Origin: Nilaparvata lugens
Lineage: Eukaryota; Arthropoda; Insecta; Hemiptera; Delphacidae
Direction: 5' to 3'
DNA: 64,000 nucleotides
NCBI RefSeq assembly: GCF_014356525.2
Contig: NC_052515.1
Coordinates: 19,001,564-19,065,563, forward strand
Shown here: positions 9,624-22,100 of the stretch, one piece after another
How positions within the stretch are numbered: the first letter of the stretch is position 1
Layout: each line of letters begins with the position of its first letter
Notes under the pieces: model-generated
Told to the model about the DNA's origin: nothing
The model's database searches: none
The model's input: only the letters and a program-made list of their open reading frames with translations
Translations under genes and position numbers: made by a program

Positions 9624-9800
9624 ATGCTTATATTTTCAAATATTTTGTCACAATACAATAATGATGATAGAGGTGTAGGAAGTAGAGAACTTTCACAAAG
9701 AAATATGAAATTATTACAAAGATTAGGATTTATTGTATATAATAAAAATAGAGGTAAAAATTATAATCATGAATCAAAAAAGTATAATAAATCATATTAA
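9624..9800 (+). CDS. Polinton 1 small basic protein overlapping the capsid gene
   Basis: A 58-residue ORF (MLIFSNILSQ... ending NKSY). It shares an N-x-(K/R)-(L/I)-L-(Q/E)-RLGF motif with the C-terminus of the protein at 58160-58417, which sits in the same place. It overlaps the start of the major capsid gene by 32 bp, and the same kind of overlap exists in Polinton 2. Too short for a confident assignment, but the positional and motif conservation argue it is real. A role as a small virion or cement-like protein is only a guess. Confidence 0.6.
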   Translation: MLIFSNILSQYNNDDRGVGSRELSQRNMKLLQRLGFIVYNKNRGKNYNHESKKYNKSY

Positions 9801-10057
9801 CAGTAGTAGTAGTATATTCAATGTTAGTGATAAAGTGAAATTTGATGAAAGTGTAACTAAACTTGAATATCATAGTCACACCCCATATGCATCTCAAACA
9901 TATAATTATAATGATGAAATTCATATCAGTATCAATCAACAAGATATTTACATGCTACCAAGTAAAAGTTTCCTCCTAATTGAAGGTAATATGATGTTAA
10001 GAAAGCAGATGATACAAAAACAGACTATTCACTAATAAACAATGGTGTAGCACATTT
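9769..10057 (+). pseudogene. Polinton 1 major capsid protein, N-terminal part, frameshifted
   Basis: ATG 9769 opens a reading frame homologous to the start of the major capsid at 58401-59636: an EYHSHTPYA stretch, then a DEIHI segment, then KSFLLIEG. The frame stops at 10033-10035, and a frameshift near 10000 is implied because the matching residues continue in the next frame until the assembly gap. The rest is missing in the gap or beyond. Confidence 0.75.
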
Positions 10058-10157
10058 NNNNNNNNNNNNNNNNNNNNNNNNNNNNNNNNNNNNNNNNNNN
10101 NNNNNNNNNNNNNNNNNNNNNNNNNNNNNNNNNNNNNNNNNNNNNNNNNNNNNNNNN
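10058..10157. other. Assembly gap (100 N)
   Basis: Exactly 100 unknown bases, so the size is nominal. Polinton 1 is cut on the left side and an unrelated Polinton polymerase fragment begins on the right, in the opposite orientation. Whether they belong to one element is not decided by this assembly. Confidence 1.
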
Positions 10158-11507
10158 AACATTGAATGGTTTCTCGCAGGCTTCACAGTTGGTGGCAGCA
10201 TTGTGTCTGGCTTTCTCCCTCTCAGTAAGTGGAAGCATCTTTATTTGACAATGATTGATTGCCTCTTCTAGATCTCTCGCATGCATGGTCAGAGTTTTGA
10301 TGAAGTGTTCAGCTGCATCAGGTCCTCTATAAATGATTGGTTCCTGAGGGATGATGTTGGTGATTGACAGCCACGATGGAAATAAGTTCTTATCTCTAAC
10401 AAAGTAGAGGTAATAACTCATTGCTGTGTGATGCTGGATCACTCTGGTCGCCTTCCCAATCCATTGCTGCTCCTCCTCGGGCTTCTCCAGTAGACATTCA
10501 AAATCTGCATAGGCCACCAATAGTAGTCTAAATCTATTCAAATGTTTCTCAAATTTCATTGTTGTTGGACTTCCATCCTCCTTGAGTTGTGGCATGATGA
10601 TTCTAGCAGTCTGGTTGTTGGCACAGTACTCCTCATTATCTTTCATCCTCTGCTCCCCATTATTGTTAATGGTGTAGTTTGTAAAGCACCTATGACAAAT
10701 GATGATGTGGTGCTCTTGTTTAGTGAGTTGAAATGTTACAAGTTTTTAAAAGTTTTTTATGAAACAGTAGTGTCTGTTGAGATCTCCCTCTTCTTCTTCT
10801 TCCTTATGAGTGGTGGTGGTGACTTCACTGATGTCCTGAGTGGTGGTAGCTTCACTGGTGTCTTGAGTGATGGTGGCTTCACTACTATCATTGTCATGAA
10901 GGAGTAGTAGATTGAAATGATCCTCCTTCATTTCTTTTGCAACACGTCTCTGATAAATTATACACTTGGAATCCATCCAATATATATTAACTGTTACCAT
11001 CAGATTATCCCTCTTAAAACAGTCAATTTGATTGATGGTGGTGGGGAAAGATGTTCTATTGGAATTGTATTTTTCAACGAGCTGATGATACCTATTGTTA
11101 ACACGTTCGAGATGTGCTCTGTGCATGTGTTTGGCATAGCCCATTTGAAACATTGCTGATTGCTATTATTGCTGCTATTTTGGCTGGCAGTTCAATGTAG
11201 GAAGATCCTCGAAGTGATTTGTGCTTGCTTATGCAGATGAGAAGACCGTTGATGATGAGGAGGCTCCATCTGCTAGAGTTGCCCTTGAACTTGGCCTCTT
11301 CCAAAACAGCTTCTTGCATGCCTCCCTGATAGTTCCAGCAAGATTGTTGGTACTGGATATGCAATAGTTTGGAGTCTTGAAGGCTACATTCTGGAATTCT
11401 TCCTGCTCTATGTTTTTCTCATCAAGGCGGCTGTGTTGATAATAATAATTATAATGAGTTTCTGTTCTGGTCATAGGTATGGCCACAAGTGAACAAGTCA
11501 AGAACAT
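10158..11507 (-). pseudogene. Third Polinton: N-terminal part of DNA polymerase B, decayed
   Basis: Read on the minus strand from about 11507 down. It holds a segment ending SSYIELPAKIA, then a region with YHQLVEKYNSNR, a low-complexity Thr/Glu stretch, an in-frame TAA at 10746-10748, a zinc-finger-like C-x2-C segment (CHRCF), and the exonuclease I motif YADFECLL (compare YADFESF in the intact polymerase at 46259-50110). A CEACEKPF Cys pair comes just before the gap. Frame changes occur at about 11100-11300. Codon use is visibly less AT-rich than either Polinton 1 or 2, so it derives from a third family. Everything from the polymerase catalytic motifs onward is absent. Confidence 0.75.
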
Positions 11508-11585
11508 AAGAAATTGTCATAAGACAGGTCAAGATCAAGAATACACGTCAAAACACAAAAAGCAGCAGGAGAAGAAGCAGCAAGA

Positions 11586-13119
11586 CTAATTCAAGAAGTA
11601 TCCACTCACAGTCTGAGGATCACAATCATAGAATTCCCTCAGATAATAAAAAGAGTTCTCCTGAAAAAAAGCCCTCAGTCTTCTCTTTAAGACCATCTCT
11701 GGCTGAGTCCTGGCTGAAACTGGCAGCTTGTTCAAAATTCTAGCTGACTGGTAGATGAGGCTGCTCTGGGTCCTCTCCAATCTACAATATGGCAGGTCCA
11801 GCCTCAGCCTGCCTCTGGTGCCATGATCATGCACATCACCTCTGGTAGGCAAAGTACAGACACCGTGGAATGCCTTTATAGCTGACCTGTGAATGTAAAG
11901 ATTGAATACAGTGAGAATCTTTTTATTCACAAAAAGAGGCTCACAATGTGCTAAAAATTCTGCCCCACAAAGAATCTGAATGGCCTTCTTCTGCACCAGC
12001 AGTATATCTTTTACCTCAGAGGCACTACCCCACAAGGTGATGCCATATGCCATCACACTTTGAAAGAAGGCGAAGTAACACATGCAGAGATGGGCCTCTG
12101 GTACACATCTTCTCAGGCTCCTGAGCAAAAACAGCACCCTGCTTAACCAACCACAGACTACCTGAATGTGCCCGCCCCAGGAAAGCTTACGGTCCAGAGT
12201 GAAGCCAAGGAGCTTCACTGGAGGGAAATCATATAGTACTCCATTCCTGAGGCCAAACACAATTCTTTGGGTCTTCTCTCCATTAAGAAGGAAGAGATTT
12301 GCCCAGAACCAGTCTGCAACAGCCCTCTCAGAAGCACACATCTTTCCTCCCAGGTCAGTCATGTCACCACTGATATCCAGCATTGAGATGTCATCAGCAT
12401 AACACACCACTCTGAAGCATCAGAGGGCCGTCACCAAATCCGTAGGAAGCAAGCTTGGCCAGAAGAATAGCATGGTCCAGGGTGTCAAATGCCTTGCTAA
12501 GGTCATAGACTGTGAGCCCAGCAAGGCCTCCCCTCTCAAAACTTGCATGGACCTTGAGAACAATATGTTCAACAGCCTCCACTGTCGACCACAGCCTCCA
12601 CTCTGAAGCCAACATGTGTACCTGCAAACAGATTATTAAACTCACAAAATTCATAGAGTTGCTCAGCTATCACCATTTCAAATATTTTGGACAAAATTGG
12701 CAAAATTAAAATAGGCCTATAATTATTACGGTCACCCCTATCACCCTTCTTGAACACAGGTTGCATTTTGCAATTGCATTTGCCAATTTTAGCTGGTCTG
12801 GAAATATGGATTGAGACAGACATATGTTAGTACAATATGTGAGTGGGACAATTATGAGCTCAATAATACTTTTTAAGAAACCACTAGACATGAAGTAAAA
12901 GTCATTGCTGGTTGAGATCTTCATTCTGGTTGAGATCCTGAGGATGTCCTCACAGGTCACCTCACACCAAGTGAAGGCTGCCGCTGGTGGTCGCCTGATG
13001 TCTTCCAGCAGCTCAAGTGGTGTTTTTGATGCCTCTGGTGATGCCACAATCTGCTCTCGAATCTGCTGGATGGAGTCCACCCAGTGATTATTCAGCTCCT
13101 CTGATGATGTGGAACACAT
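11586..13119 (-). pseudogene. LINE (CR1/Jockey-like) reverse transcriptase remnant
   Basis: On the minus strand, fragments in different frames follow the order of a non-LTR reverse transcriptase: a region with RMKISTSNDF, then FKKGDRGDRNNYRPI, then VYDLSKAFDTLDHAILL, then VVCYADDISML, and a C-terminal thumb/linker region to 11586 with WGSA and CGAEF segments. The conserved palm between the DLSKAFD and YADD motifs is deleted at about 12410-12450, where two frames meet. At least three frameshifts make it dead. The 274-residue piece at 11586-12410 is the largest open part. The 3' tail and endonuclease are not present. Confidence 0.85.
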
Positions 13120-14682
13120 TATTAGCAGACTATTCCACCCTCAGGTTCCTAATAATTGCGAAGTATTGCTACAACGCGGACTAGCTACAGTCGGATATGG
13201 GTCGGGGTCAGTAGCCGTACTGACAGGTGGAGATACCGGCCTACCTTCTCCCTCTATCCTGATTCTTCCCTCTTCTTTCGCGAGATTTTTACTTTCAGGG
13301 AAGAGTGTTACCGTGGCGTTACTGGCGATTCGGCCCTCGGCCTTTGGAATACAGGGTGGTTTTAAGGGAGATTAAGATAACCCTATACAAGGAGACGGAT
13401 CTGACTATCAGATCCTACCAATAATTCTATTTATAAAGGTAGTACGCAATCTGAACCAACTGCGAATTGACGGCGAGAAGCTGTACCTGCAAGCCGGGAT
13501 GTGGTTTAGATAATAGGGTGCAGGGTATGAGGTATATGGTATAGGTATAGGGAACAGAGAATCAATAATAAGATTATTATTCTCTACAGCAATAAATATC
13601 TGCTCAATAATCCGCAATCTGAGATTGCGCTCTAGCTCTCAGCAAGCGGACCTGCTAGCTAAATACAGTATATCAATTTCAATTACGTGGTAATTAAAAT
13701 TCAGAGGATGAGGTTTCAGGTGTAGGATTTCTGAATCGCGAGCCTGCAGCTGCGATAGGATTTTCAGCAACTCTGGAACTGCTAAACAGGATTTCCGCAC
13801 TAGTCTGATGACTGCGCGCCGGTTATTAAGGGCCAATCTGTAACTGCCCTTAAGGGTATGGGAATCACTCTCAATCGTCCGAAACGCTTTTAAATTAATA
13901 GTCGGTATGTCGACTATTATGAGAGGATAGAAAAGATTTTTCACAGACACAGTCTGTAGAATAATATCGGGAAGACAACAGTCTGTCGTTGTCAGGGTAG
14001 GAAAGGATTTTTCCAGAATTTCCACAAGGAAAATATTGAGTCAGAGACTCCTAATTCAGAAAAGATTTCAATAGACTTTTCCAAGTAATTGCCAGTCTAA
14101 GGACTACCACAAGATCGATCTCTAATTTGCAACTGAGATCACGGAAAAATTCGTGAATCCACAGGTAAAGCCAGCAAATAATGTTTGCTATTAAAGAAGA
14201 CAGGTTTCTAAGAATTAGAAAGGATTTGCGGGTCTGAAAACCCGCGACTAGGACGATCTCGAATCTGGAACTGAGATCAGGAAGGATTTTAACACAGGAA
14301 GAATTAAGAGAAAGGATGGGCTATTGTTAAGCGGCTGGGCGGGAAAAGTGGTGCAGATGGAGAGGGCATTAAAAGACGGAGACACTCAGGAGAAAGTTCG
14401 AGCTCATCAGCAATTGATGAAGATCTGTGACGAGATACGACCATACGCTAACTCAGACTTCTGCGAGAGGCTCAGGGAGAGGATGAAACTGACGTAGGAA
14501 TCGCAATCTAGTCATGTGTGCATTATAGTTACCTCAATGTAAACGGAAAATTAAATAGTTTTAGTCAAAATTGTTATAAATCTCATAACCATGTATGAGA
14601 GTGAAATGCTCCAAGTGCCAAGTGTACTTATGTTTTAAACAAAAGAACAATTGTTTTCTGAAGTACCACACACAGAAAACAG
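13120..14682. other. No recognisable gene
   Basis: I see no confident gene in this 1.5 kb. The minus ORF at 13639-14025 has no motif I know. A pair of related stretches (GATC...CTGAGATCA) occurs at about 14113-14140 and 14251-14280. A short plus-strand open stretch ending at TAG 14495-14497 has coding-like composition (MERALKDGD...) but is only 46 codons. It may be the tail of an older retroelement into which the Gypsy array inserted. Confidence 0.5.
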
Positions 14683-16671
14683 TGTAAAGGTATCAAATTT
14701 GGGTAGATAAAAAGCCCTAACAGAAATAATAATAGGTCTAAAAATAAAGTAATTGGCTAATATCGCCAAGCAGATAATAATCAAGATAAGATAGCATCAG
14801 CTTGTTCTGGCTAAATGGTACAAGAACTTAAAAAGGATTTGAAGAAAGTTTACTACTCATAAATATATTATTTATAAAATATTTGAAGATTGAGGTTAGG
14901 TAGATGTATTCACAGATCGGTGACCTAGAGATCGATCAAACCGAAGAACGTAGAATCTGACCAAAACCCCTTGGCAGAGCTTTATTGCATTCGGATGGTG
15001 TGCAATGTGAAAAAACACCCGTCCACGTGGCTAATTATTAGTTAGCATGGAATTAATATTAATATATATAATATTAACTAGCATGCAAAGAGCATAAATA
15101 AAAAACCAAATAAAAATAATTTAATGTATTCAGGAAATAAGAGTTACCAGGCGCATGAATACCTAATAAAATTTGCATGCACCAATAGTAAAACGGCAGT
15201 TAATAGGCGGCAACTGTAGGCCAATTCAAAAATATTTATATATATTTATATAATTGTAGTAGATTTTGTGTAAAAATTTGTGTAATCTATGTTATCAATA
15301 TGGCTCGAATGCAAAGAAATTATTAATCATATAATCTAAGCAATATTTTGGCATTTTTTGTAAGATCTATTTGAATTTAATGGCGGAGGATTGAGATATT
15401 TAAATTTTATGCTAATTTGAAAGTCGGAAAGAGGATCTGTAAAACTTGAGAAGGAAGAACCAGCACTCGCCAGCCAGATGCCACCATAAGAGGACCCCAA
15501 ATATTTTAGAGCGAAGTACCTTATTAATAATTTTGTAAAAATTAAAGTTAAAGTAAATTATTAAATTTCTTAAAAGACTTCGTGATGCTATTGTGAAGCA
15601 GAAGTCATTTTTCATTTTAATTAAATTTATAACCCCTTGGAGGAGACGATTCCGGCTACCATATTCCCGGACCACATGGAGTTGGATCGACATCGGCGGC
15701 TTACAAGAAGATTTTCGACACGTGAGTGATTTAAATTTGAATTTAGTGATGGGCGCCCTAGTGCTTCGAAATAATCTGATGATCAAAGCTAGCTCGCCGA
15801 AAGGGTTATTATAAATTAAGAAATTAATAAGAGTAATACTTGCGCAAGTAAAAATTAGTATTAAAGGTATTTAATTGAAAGAAAAATATAGATCAATATT
15901 TTAGAAATTTCTATTTAATCAAAGAAGTACGAAATCTAGGCTATCAAACGTATGCATACAATATTTAATTTTTGCAATACAATTTGCGATAATTTATCAT
16001 AGTTCTAATTCACTAGATGAATGGCTCTACCTATTCCGTCAGGTGCCGAATCTTGCACCCTGAGATAAAAATATATATTCGATACAAATAAATCTACTAA
16101 ATACTAGAGATTTTAATATATAGATATATTTGGATTATTAGTGGCTAATTTATCAAGCTGATCTTAGAGCACATATTTATGATTGAATTATCCAAGCCGA
16201 CAAGTATTAGCAAGTACATGTCACAGCTACATGCCAAAGAATGCATATGATTTCAAGATAAAGGCACATGGTAATGATTCGTGCCATAAATCTAGAATAT
16301 AAAGTTAGCCTGTGATATTTTTATTGATTTCAAATATTGTTCTATTTTTATATTATATTTTTTATCGCTCTATATATATTTTTTGCCTCGACTGATCTTT
16401 GCATTATTTGTGTAATATATGTGTAAAATTTTCATGGTGTGCAATTTATTTTATATTCCTCATCTCTATAGTATAAGTATCATTTATATATATATATTTA
16501 TTATTATTGAATTACAAGAGTTATTGGAGAAGCCCATATCTAGGCCTATCAAGATTTTTTAAGACTGAATACTATTAGAAAACCACGCCCTAATTATATT
16601 AAATCTCATGCTTTACCGACTGATGCCAAGCAGGAGGCTAATCGTTATTTTATATAAAGAATAACGTGACA
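14683..16671 (+). mobile_element. Gypsy element LTR 1 (5' LTR of the full copy)
   Basis: About 1.99 kb, starting TGTAAAGGTATC and ending ATAACGTGACA, so the TG...CA ends are present. Nearly identical copies lie at 23643 and 28620. Just downstream is TGCCAACGTGGGACTG, which resembles the region after Lys-type primer sites but lacks the expected TGG, so the primer-binding site is uncertain. The minus ORF at 15412-15786 lies wholly in the LTR and has no known motif. Confidence 0.9.
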
Positions 16672-17206
16672 CAAAGACATGTCGTGCCAACGTGGGACTG
16701 ATGATGAGAGCCAAGCTCATTGAATAATTACTTGAAATTAGGTCAATAACCATAGTGAAAATTATAGATAACTTATACGAGTTGTGAGGAAAACTGGCGA
16801 AGGAATATTTGTATTACTTTTTGGGGAAACAAGAGCTTTAAATAGAGAGAAATTATATGTTTTAAAGAAAATTTTATATTATTAGTACTGTGAAAAATTA
16901 CATGTTTATAGAGAGAGATTATATTTTATAAGCCTAAACTGCTATTACTTTCTAGTCAAAAATATATTAGGTGTTTAAGCCGGTTGGAAAATAAGTCGCA
17001 GCCTGTAAACTAGCCAAGAATAAATCAACAAAACATTGAGGGCGCTAGAGCATTGTAAAAAACTTAAGTATAAATACCTGGTTGTAAGAGTATCCAAACA
17101 CTTTACACATCACTGTTCACTGTAAGTCCCGGTTGTGTCTCTTTTTTAAGCATTTTCGCTTATCATTTTTATCACTGTTTAATTAGCATTTATCACATTT
17201 GACATA
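16672..17206 (+). other. Gypsy 5' leader
   Basis: Untranslated stretch between the LTR end and the gag ATG. The last part (about 17070-17206) contains 'agtatccaaacactttacacatcactgttcactg' followed by a pyrimidine-rich leader. No ORF. Confidence 0.7.
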
Positions 17207-19195
17207 ATGAATCACACTCCCGCAAACTCTGAAGTTTCATATATGTACGGCGGTTGCACAGATCCCACTTTGTCGACTCCGAGCACATCAAACCCCACCA
17301 CGGTAGATGCCAATACGCCACGAGAAAGGGAACCAGGAAGCGTCGGGTCGATAATTTTCGATCCACCAGGTCTGCAACCTCTATCCTCCACTCGAATCGA
17401 CGCCGCTGACACACCATTGAATCAACGGATAGTAGAGATCAATTTTGAAGGGGGCGAGGAGCAGTCTGCAGAACCCGCATCGCCGGAGGCCGAGTCACAC
17501 CTGGGCAAACAAAGTATATTTTCAATCACAGAATTAGATCCGCTTCAAAAGGTAATAATGGAACAAACGAGTAGCACTTTCAACATTATGTTACAAAAAA
17601 CAATGGATAGTATGATGCAGGAGATTAAAAAGGAGATTGCTACAGTAAAAGAGGAAAATAAACAGACAGTGGAACAGGGTATGAAAGAGACCACAGGCGC
17701 TATAAAATCAGTAGAACAACGGTTGGATAATATTGAAACTAAAGTAGAGAGTCATAGGGAAGAGTTAAAAGCAATGATAACCCTACAAAAAGAAAGTCAG
17801 GATAAAGTTACGGCAGGATTATCGGAAAGGTTAGATACGGTTACATGTGAACTCAATGAAAGGATAGACAACTTAAATACACAAATCACTACACCTATTC
17901 AGGATATAACAAATAACATTAAGGCCGATTGCCACCAAGAAATCCACAAACAAATTACCGTTGCCAATCAAAACTTAACAACTACAGTTGACAAAAATAT
18001 TAACAATATTAAAGAAATACAAAACAAACAGATTAATATGTCCACAAAAATGAACCAACTGCAAGGTAGCATCAATCAAAACACTGAAACCTGTAAAGCT
18101 TTAAATGGAACTCTACTAATTCAGAAATCCACTCTGACTCAACTAAATCAAGAAATAAACGCAAATAAAATTACACATAATAGTCAATGGCAGATAACAC
18201 AGGAAAAAATAATAGCATTGGAAAATCATATTCAACAACAACCTCAAGGAATTCAAACAGACAACCTCAACGTACATAGTATATTACAAGGACTAGGAAA
18301 ATTTGATAACACTGATCGCCATTTGCAACCTCAACCATTCATTGATCAGATAAAATTAGTACAAACTCTTGCACCTACCTCTTGGAATTTTTGGCGTCTC
18401 CGTTTGACTAATTTATTGATTGGCGAACCCCTGATGTTTTTTCGGAGTAGAGCCCATGAATTTACATCATTGGATGAGTTTGTCGCTGTCTTCCTGGAAC
18501 AGTATTGGAGCAGAAGTAAACAGTTGGACGTGCTAGCGGACATCATATCATGCGATTTCAACCCTAACTTAGACGGTGCATGTACCACTTTCGTCACTGC
18601 CCTACAGTTTAAAAATTCTCAATTGAGCGAGCCCATTAATGAATCGGCGTTAGCAAGCATTATTTTAAAGAAGCTACCGTATCAAGTTAGAATGGCACTC
18701 GCCACACAACCCATTACTGATTGTAAGCAGCTGATTAATCATTTATATGGCATACAGTCTGCAATGGCAATATCAACCCACCGCTCAGACCAGAGATACG
18801 CATCAAATCAGCATAATTCAAAATTTAATCCGCATAACAGCCAAAATTATGAACCGGTATCATATGATCGCTACCGATCTGCTCCCCAATTTGAACGCCG
18901 CTATGAGCACAGGCAAAATGGTAATTGGAATAATGAAAAATTTCAAAATCGTACAACCAACCACTATGCCCAGCAGAGCAATCGTAGGAATCACTATGAT
19001 GGCCGTGATCGATTAAACTCACATAATAATAATACACAAAACAGTTACAACAGAAATTATAAACCACCACCTCAACAAGTAAGTACAAACTATACACTAG
19101 CACATGCAATAGGTTTGAATCAACAAAAAACCCGGAACCCAACACCCAACGACCCGCCACCAGACATACAGAAAACTACAGCTAATAAACCATGA
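17207..19195 (+). CDS. gag: Gypsy Gag polyprotein
   Basis: A 662-residue Gag. Residues ~100-340 are a long predicted coiled coil rich in Glu, Lys, Gln and Asn (KEEIATVKEE-like heptads). Residues ~365-520 form the capsid-like retrotransposon gag domain (WNFWRLRLTNLLIG, LDEFVAVFLEQYW, LKKLPYQVRMAL). The C-terminus is Asn/Arg/Tyr-rich and basic but has no CCHC zinc knuckle, so RNA binding probably relies on the basic tail. It ends at a UGA that is followed directly by CUA, and the pol frame continues in phase without any further stop. Confidence 0.9.
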   Translation: MNHTPANSEVSYMYGGCTDPTLSTPSTSNPTTVDANTPREREPGSVGSIIFDPPGLQPLSSTRIDAADTPLNQRIVEINFEGGEEQSAEPASPEAESHLGKQSIFSITELDPLQKVIMEQTSSTFNIMLQKTMDSMMQEIKKEIATVKEENKQTVEQGMKETTGAIKSVEQRLDNIETKVESHREELKAMITLQKESQDKVTAGLSERLDTVTCELNERIDNLNTQITTPIQDITNNIKADCHQEIHKQITVANQNLTTTVDKNINNIKEIQNKQINMSTKMNQLQGSINQNTETCKALNGTLLIQKSTLTQLNQEINANKITHNSQWQITQEKIIALENHIQQQPQGIQTDNLNVHSILQGLGKFDNTDRHLQPQPFIDQIKLVQTLAPTSWNFWRLRLTNLLIGEPLMFFRSRAHEFTSLDEFVAVFLEQYWSRSKQLDVLADIISCDFNPNLDGACTTFVTALQFKNSQLSEPINESALASIILKKLPYQVRMALATQPITDCKQLINHLYGIQSAMAISTHRSDQRYASNQHNSKFNPHNSQNYEPVSYDRYRSAPQFERRYEHRQNGNWNNEKFQNRTTNHYAQQSNRRNHYDGRDRLNSHNNNTQNSYNRNYKPPPQQVSTNYTLAHAIGLNQQKTRNPTPNDPPPDIQKTTANKP

Positions 19196-22100
19196 CTATA
19201 TGATACCCCCGATACAGCAAGCACAAACTCAAGTGAAACAAACCAAGAAAAACAAGACATCTCAACATCATACACCACATTCAGAAATGATCTACCGGAG
19301 ACTTTGTTAGAAGAAACGGAAAAAGAAAGCAGGCTACCGGATATACAAATGCAAGCGTATATCGATATAGAAATATATGGAATGAAGGTTCAAGCATTAG
19401 TAGATAGTGGTTCACAATGTAGCCTCATACAAACAGACTTATTCCAACGTCTGAAAGAAAAAACAAAATTAGCTACTCTACCGTTAACCAACGTATATGT
19501 ATCAGGTATCAGTCCAGGACGGCGAATACATATAACTACTCAATGTTTACTGGAAATAAATCTTCAACAACAACGATTCGCATATACATTTCTTGTATTA
19601 CCTGTTTCCGGTCCGCACATAATAATAGGTACAGATTTTCTACAACACTTCCAGGCCTGTTTAAATTTCCAAACCTCGAAATTTCATGCATTTACCGAAA
19701 CCGAAGCATACGAAGTCATAGTACCCCTTGATCTGAAGAAACGTACTGAAGGAATCGCTGAGGTACATTTCGCTCACTACATGGAAGGCGTGCCGAGGGA
19801 GTGGGGTATCCACGAAATGGAAAATGCTATGGAGTGTATGGAGGTATTAAGCCTAACAACGAAGGACCGAGCACCGTCAAGAGCCGACTCTAGTACCGAA
19901 GAATTGTTAGAGATACTGATAAACAGAATTCATCAACGTACCGATTGGCACCCTGACACTAGACAGGAAATAATTCAAGTATTCCGCAAAAATGCAGACG
20001 TTTTTTCCGAACAACCTGGCCTAGCTACTCACTTCAAATGTTCACTCAACGTTAAACCACACGACACGTATTACCGCAAATCATACCCCATACCCTTCAC
20101 CTATCGATCCGCCGCCATAGCAGAAATATCTCGCATGGAACAACTAGGAATTATAGAAGAATCCACAGCACCCTATAGTTTGCCGATTGTGTGTGTAGCC
20201 AAAAAGGATGGAACCGTGAGACTCTGTCTGGACGCTCGCGCCTTGAACCGCATATTGGATGATGACCGAGAAGGACCAGACCAAATTGAACAAGTTATGC
20301 AAACCTTCCATGGCAAGACCATATATTCAACGGTAGATCTGAGCGCAGGATATTGGCAAGTCCAAGTAGCACCGGAATCGCGCGATTATTTATCTTTCCT
20401 GTTTAATGGACGCAATTATAGGTTCACTCGTTTAGCGTTTGGATTAAGAAATGCTATGGCTATATTCATACGATGTTTGAGACAGGCGCTAGGAGACGAT
20501 ATCAGTGACTACTGTACATTATACGTGGACGATGGATTAATAGCCTCACAGAATATACGTGAACATTGCCAACATTTAGATATAGTATTTGATAGATTGA
20601 TAAATTGCGGATTGAAACTCAAATTATCTAAGTGTGAATTTTTTGCGAGAGAGGTGAAATATCTAGGACACATAATTACACCCACTGGCATATCACAGGA
20701 CCCGGACAAATTATTAGCCATCAGACAATTTCCATCACCAACCAACCGTAAACAATTGCAAAAGTTTATTGGATTTTTACAATTCTACCGCCGTTTTAAT
20801 AAACAAATGTCACACTACACTGCTCAACTCAGTCATATACTGTCTAGTACCAAGCCTTGGATTTGGACTAACAAAGAAGAGATTATATTCCAACAACTAA
20901 AAGAAGCCTTCCTAAATTCCGTCGTGTTGAAACACCCTAACCTAAAGAAACCTTTTTTCTTGAATGTCGATGCATCAGATTATGCGATAGGCGCAGAGAT
21001 TTTCCAAGAAGATGAGCAAGGAGAGAAAGGAGTGTTAGCATTTTTTAGTAAGACACTTAATCCAGCCCAGCGTCGTTATTCTGTGACCGAAAAAGAGTTG
21101 TTGAGTATTGTGGAAGTATGTATTAAGTACCGGACATTGTTACTCGGCAATAAGATATTTATCAATACCGACCACAAAGCCTTAACATTTTTCAAGACAG
21201 CCAAATTGAATCACAACCGCTTATCTAGATGGTTTCTTGCGCTTCAAGAATACGACATCGAATTGACCCATCTGCCAGGAAAGAAAAATCAGACCGCCGA
21301 CTTTCTATCCAGAGAAATAGACGCTACATATTGTCAAGATACCAATCTAAGATGTTTTGCCGTAAAAAGTGGAGAAAGCATACCGTATCCTCCCAATATC
21401 CAACCACGAATTCATACCGCCATGTTAACACCTGAAAGAATCCGTATCGCCCAATATGAAGACCCAAGACTGTCCCGGATCCGTGAACTGATGGAAGAAG
21501 GAGCTGCCGAACCGCCCGACTACCTGCGACAGTATACCCGCTACAAAGGATTTATGTTCCACCGACCGGCTAAAAATACTTACGACTGGCGCCTAATTAT
21601 CCCCGCTAATATGGAAACAGATTTGATAAAAGAAGCTCACGAACGCATTGGACATTTTGGAACTACGAAGACCCTCCACCTACTAAAAGAAAGCTGTTAT
21701 TTTAAAAGCATGCATAAAAAAGTGGCCAAAATAGTGAAAGCTTGCGATATATGCCAGAAAGCCAAATACCCGCGATACCATATCAGAGGTGAAATGAATC
21801 CCATTCTCCCCAGCGCACCATTGGAATTGATATCAGCGGATATATATGGTCCATTGCCCATGGCGCAATACGGAAAAAAATACATATTCGTTCTTACATG
21901 TGTTTTTTCAAAATATACCATGCTATTTCCCATAGGCAAATTGACCGGAGAAGTTTTGGCCCGATGCATAACGGAAAGATGGACAAGTGAAGTAGGAAAG
22001 CCCAAACGAGTACTATCAGACAACGCAACCTATTTTTGTAGCAAGCAGTGGAAAGAAATACTTCACCTGGCTAATATTAAATGGTCGAGGACATCTCTTT

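Noticed and set aside
13109..13375. Overlapping plus ORFs in a GC-richer stretch
   Set aside because: They overlap the beginning of the minus-strand LINE remnant and have no motif; likely chance ORFs.
13639..14025. 128-residue minus ORF as a host gene
   Set aside because: No motif, no good start context, and it lies among retroelement remnants.
14357..14497. 46-codon open stretch with coding-like composition
   Set aside because: Too short and without a recognisable motif.
15412..15786. 124-residue minus ORF found in all three LTRs
   Set aside because: It lies entirely in the LTR, its extent varies by indels among copies, and it has no known motif.
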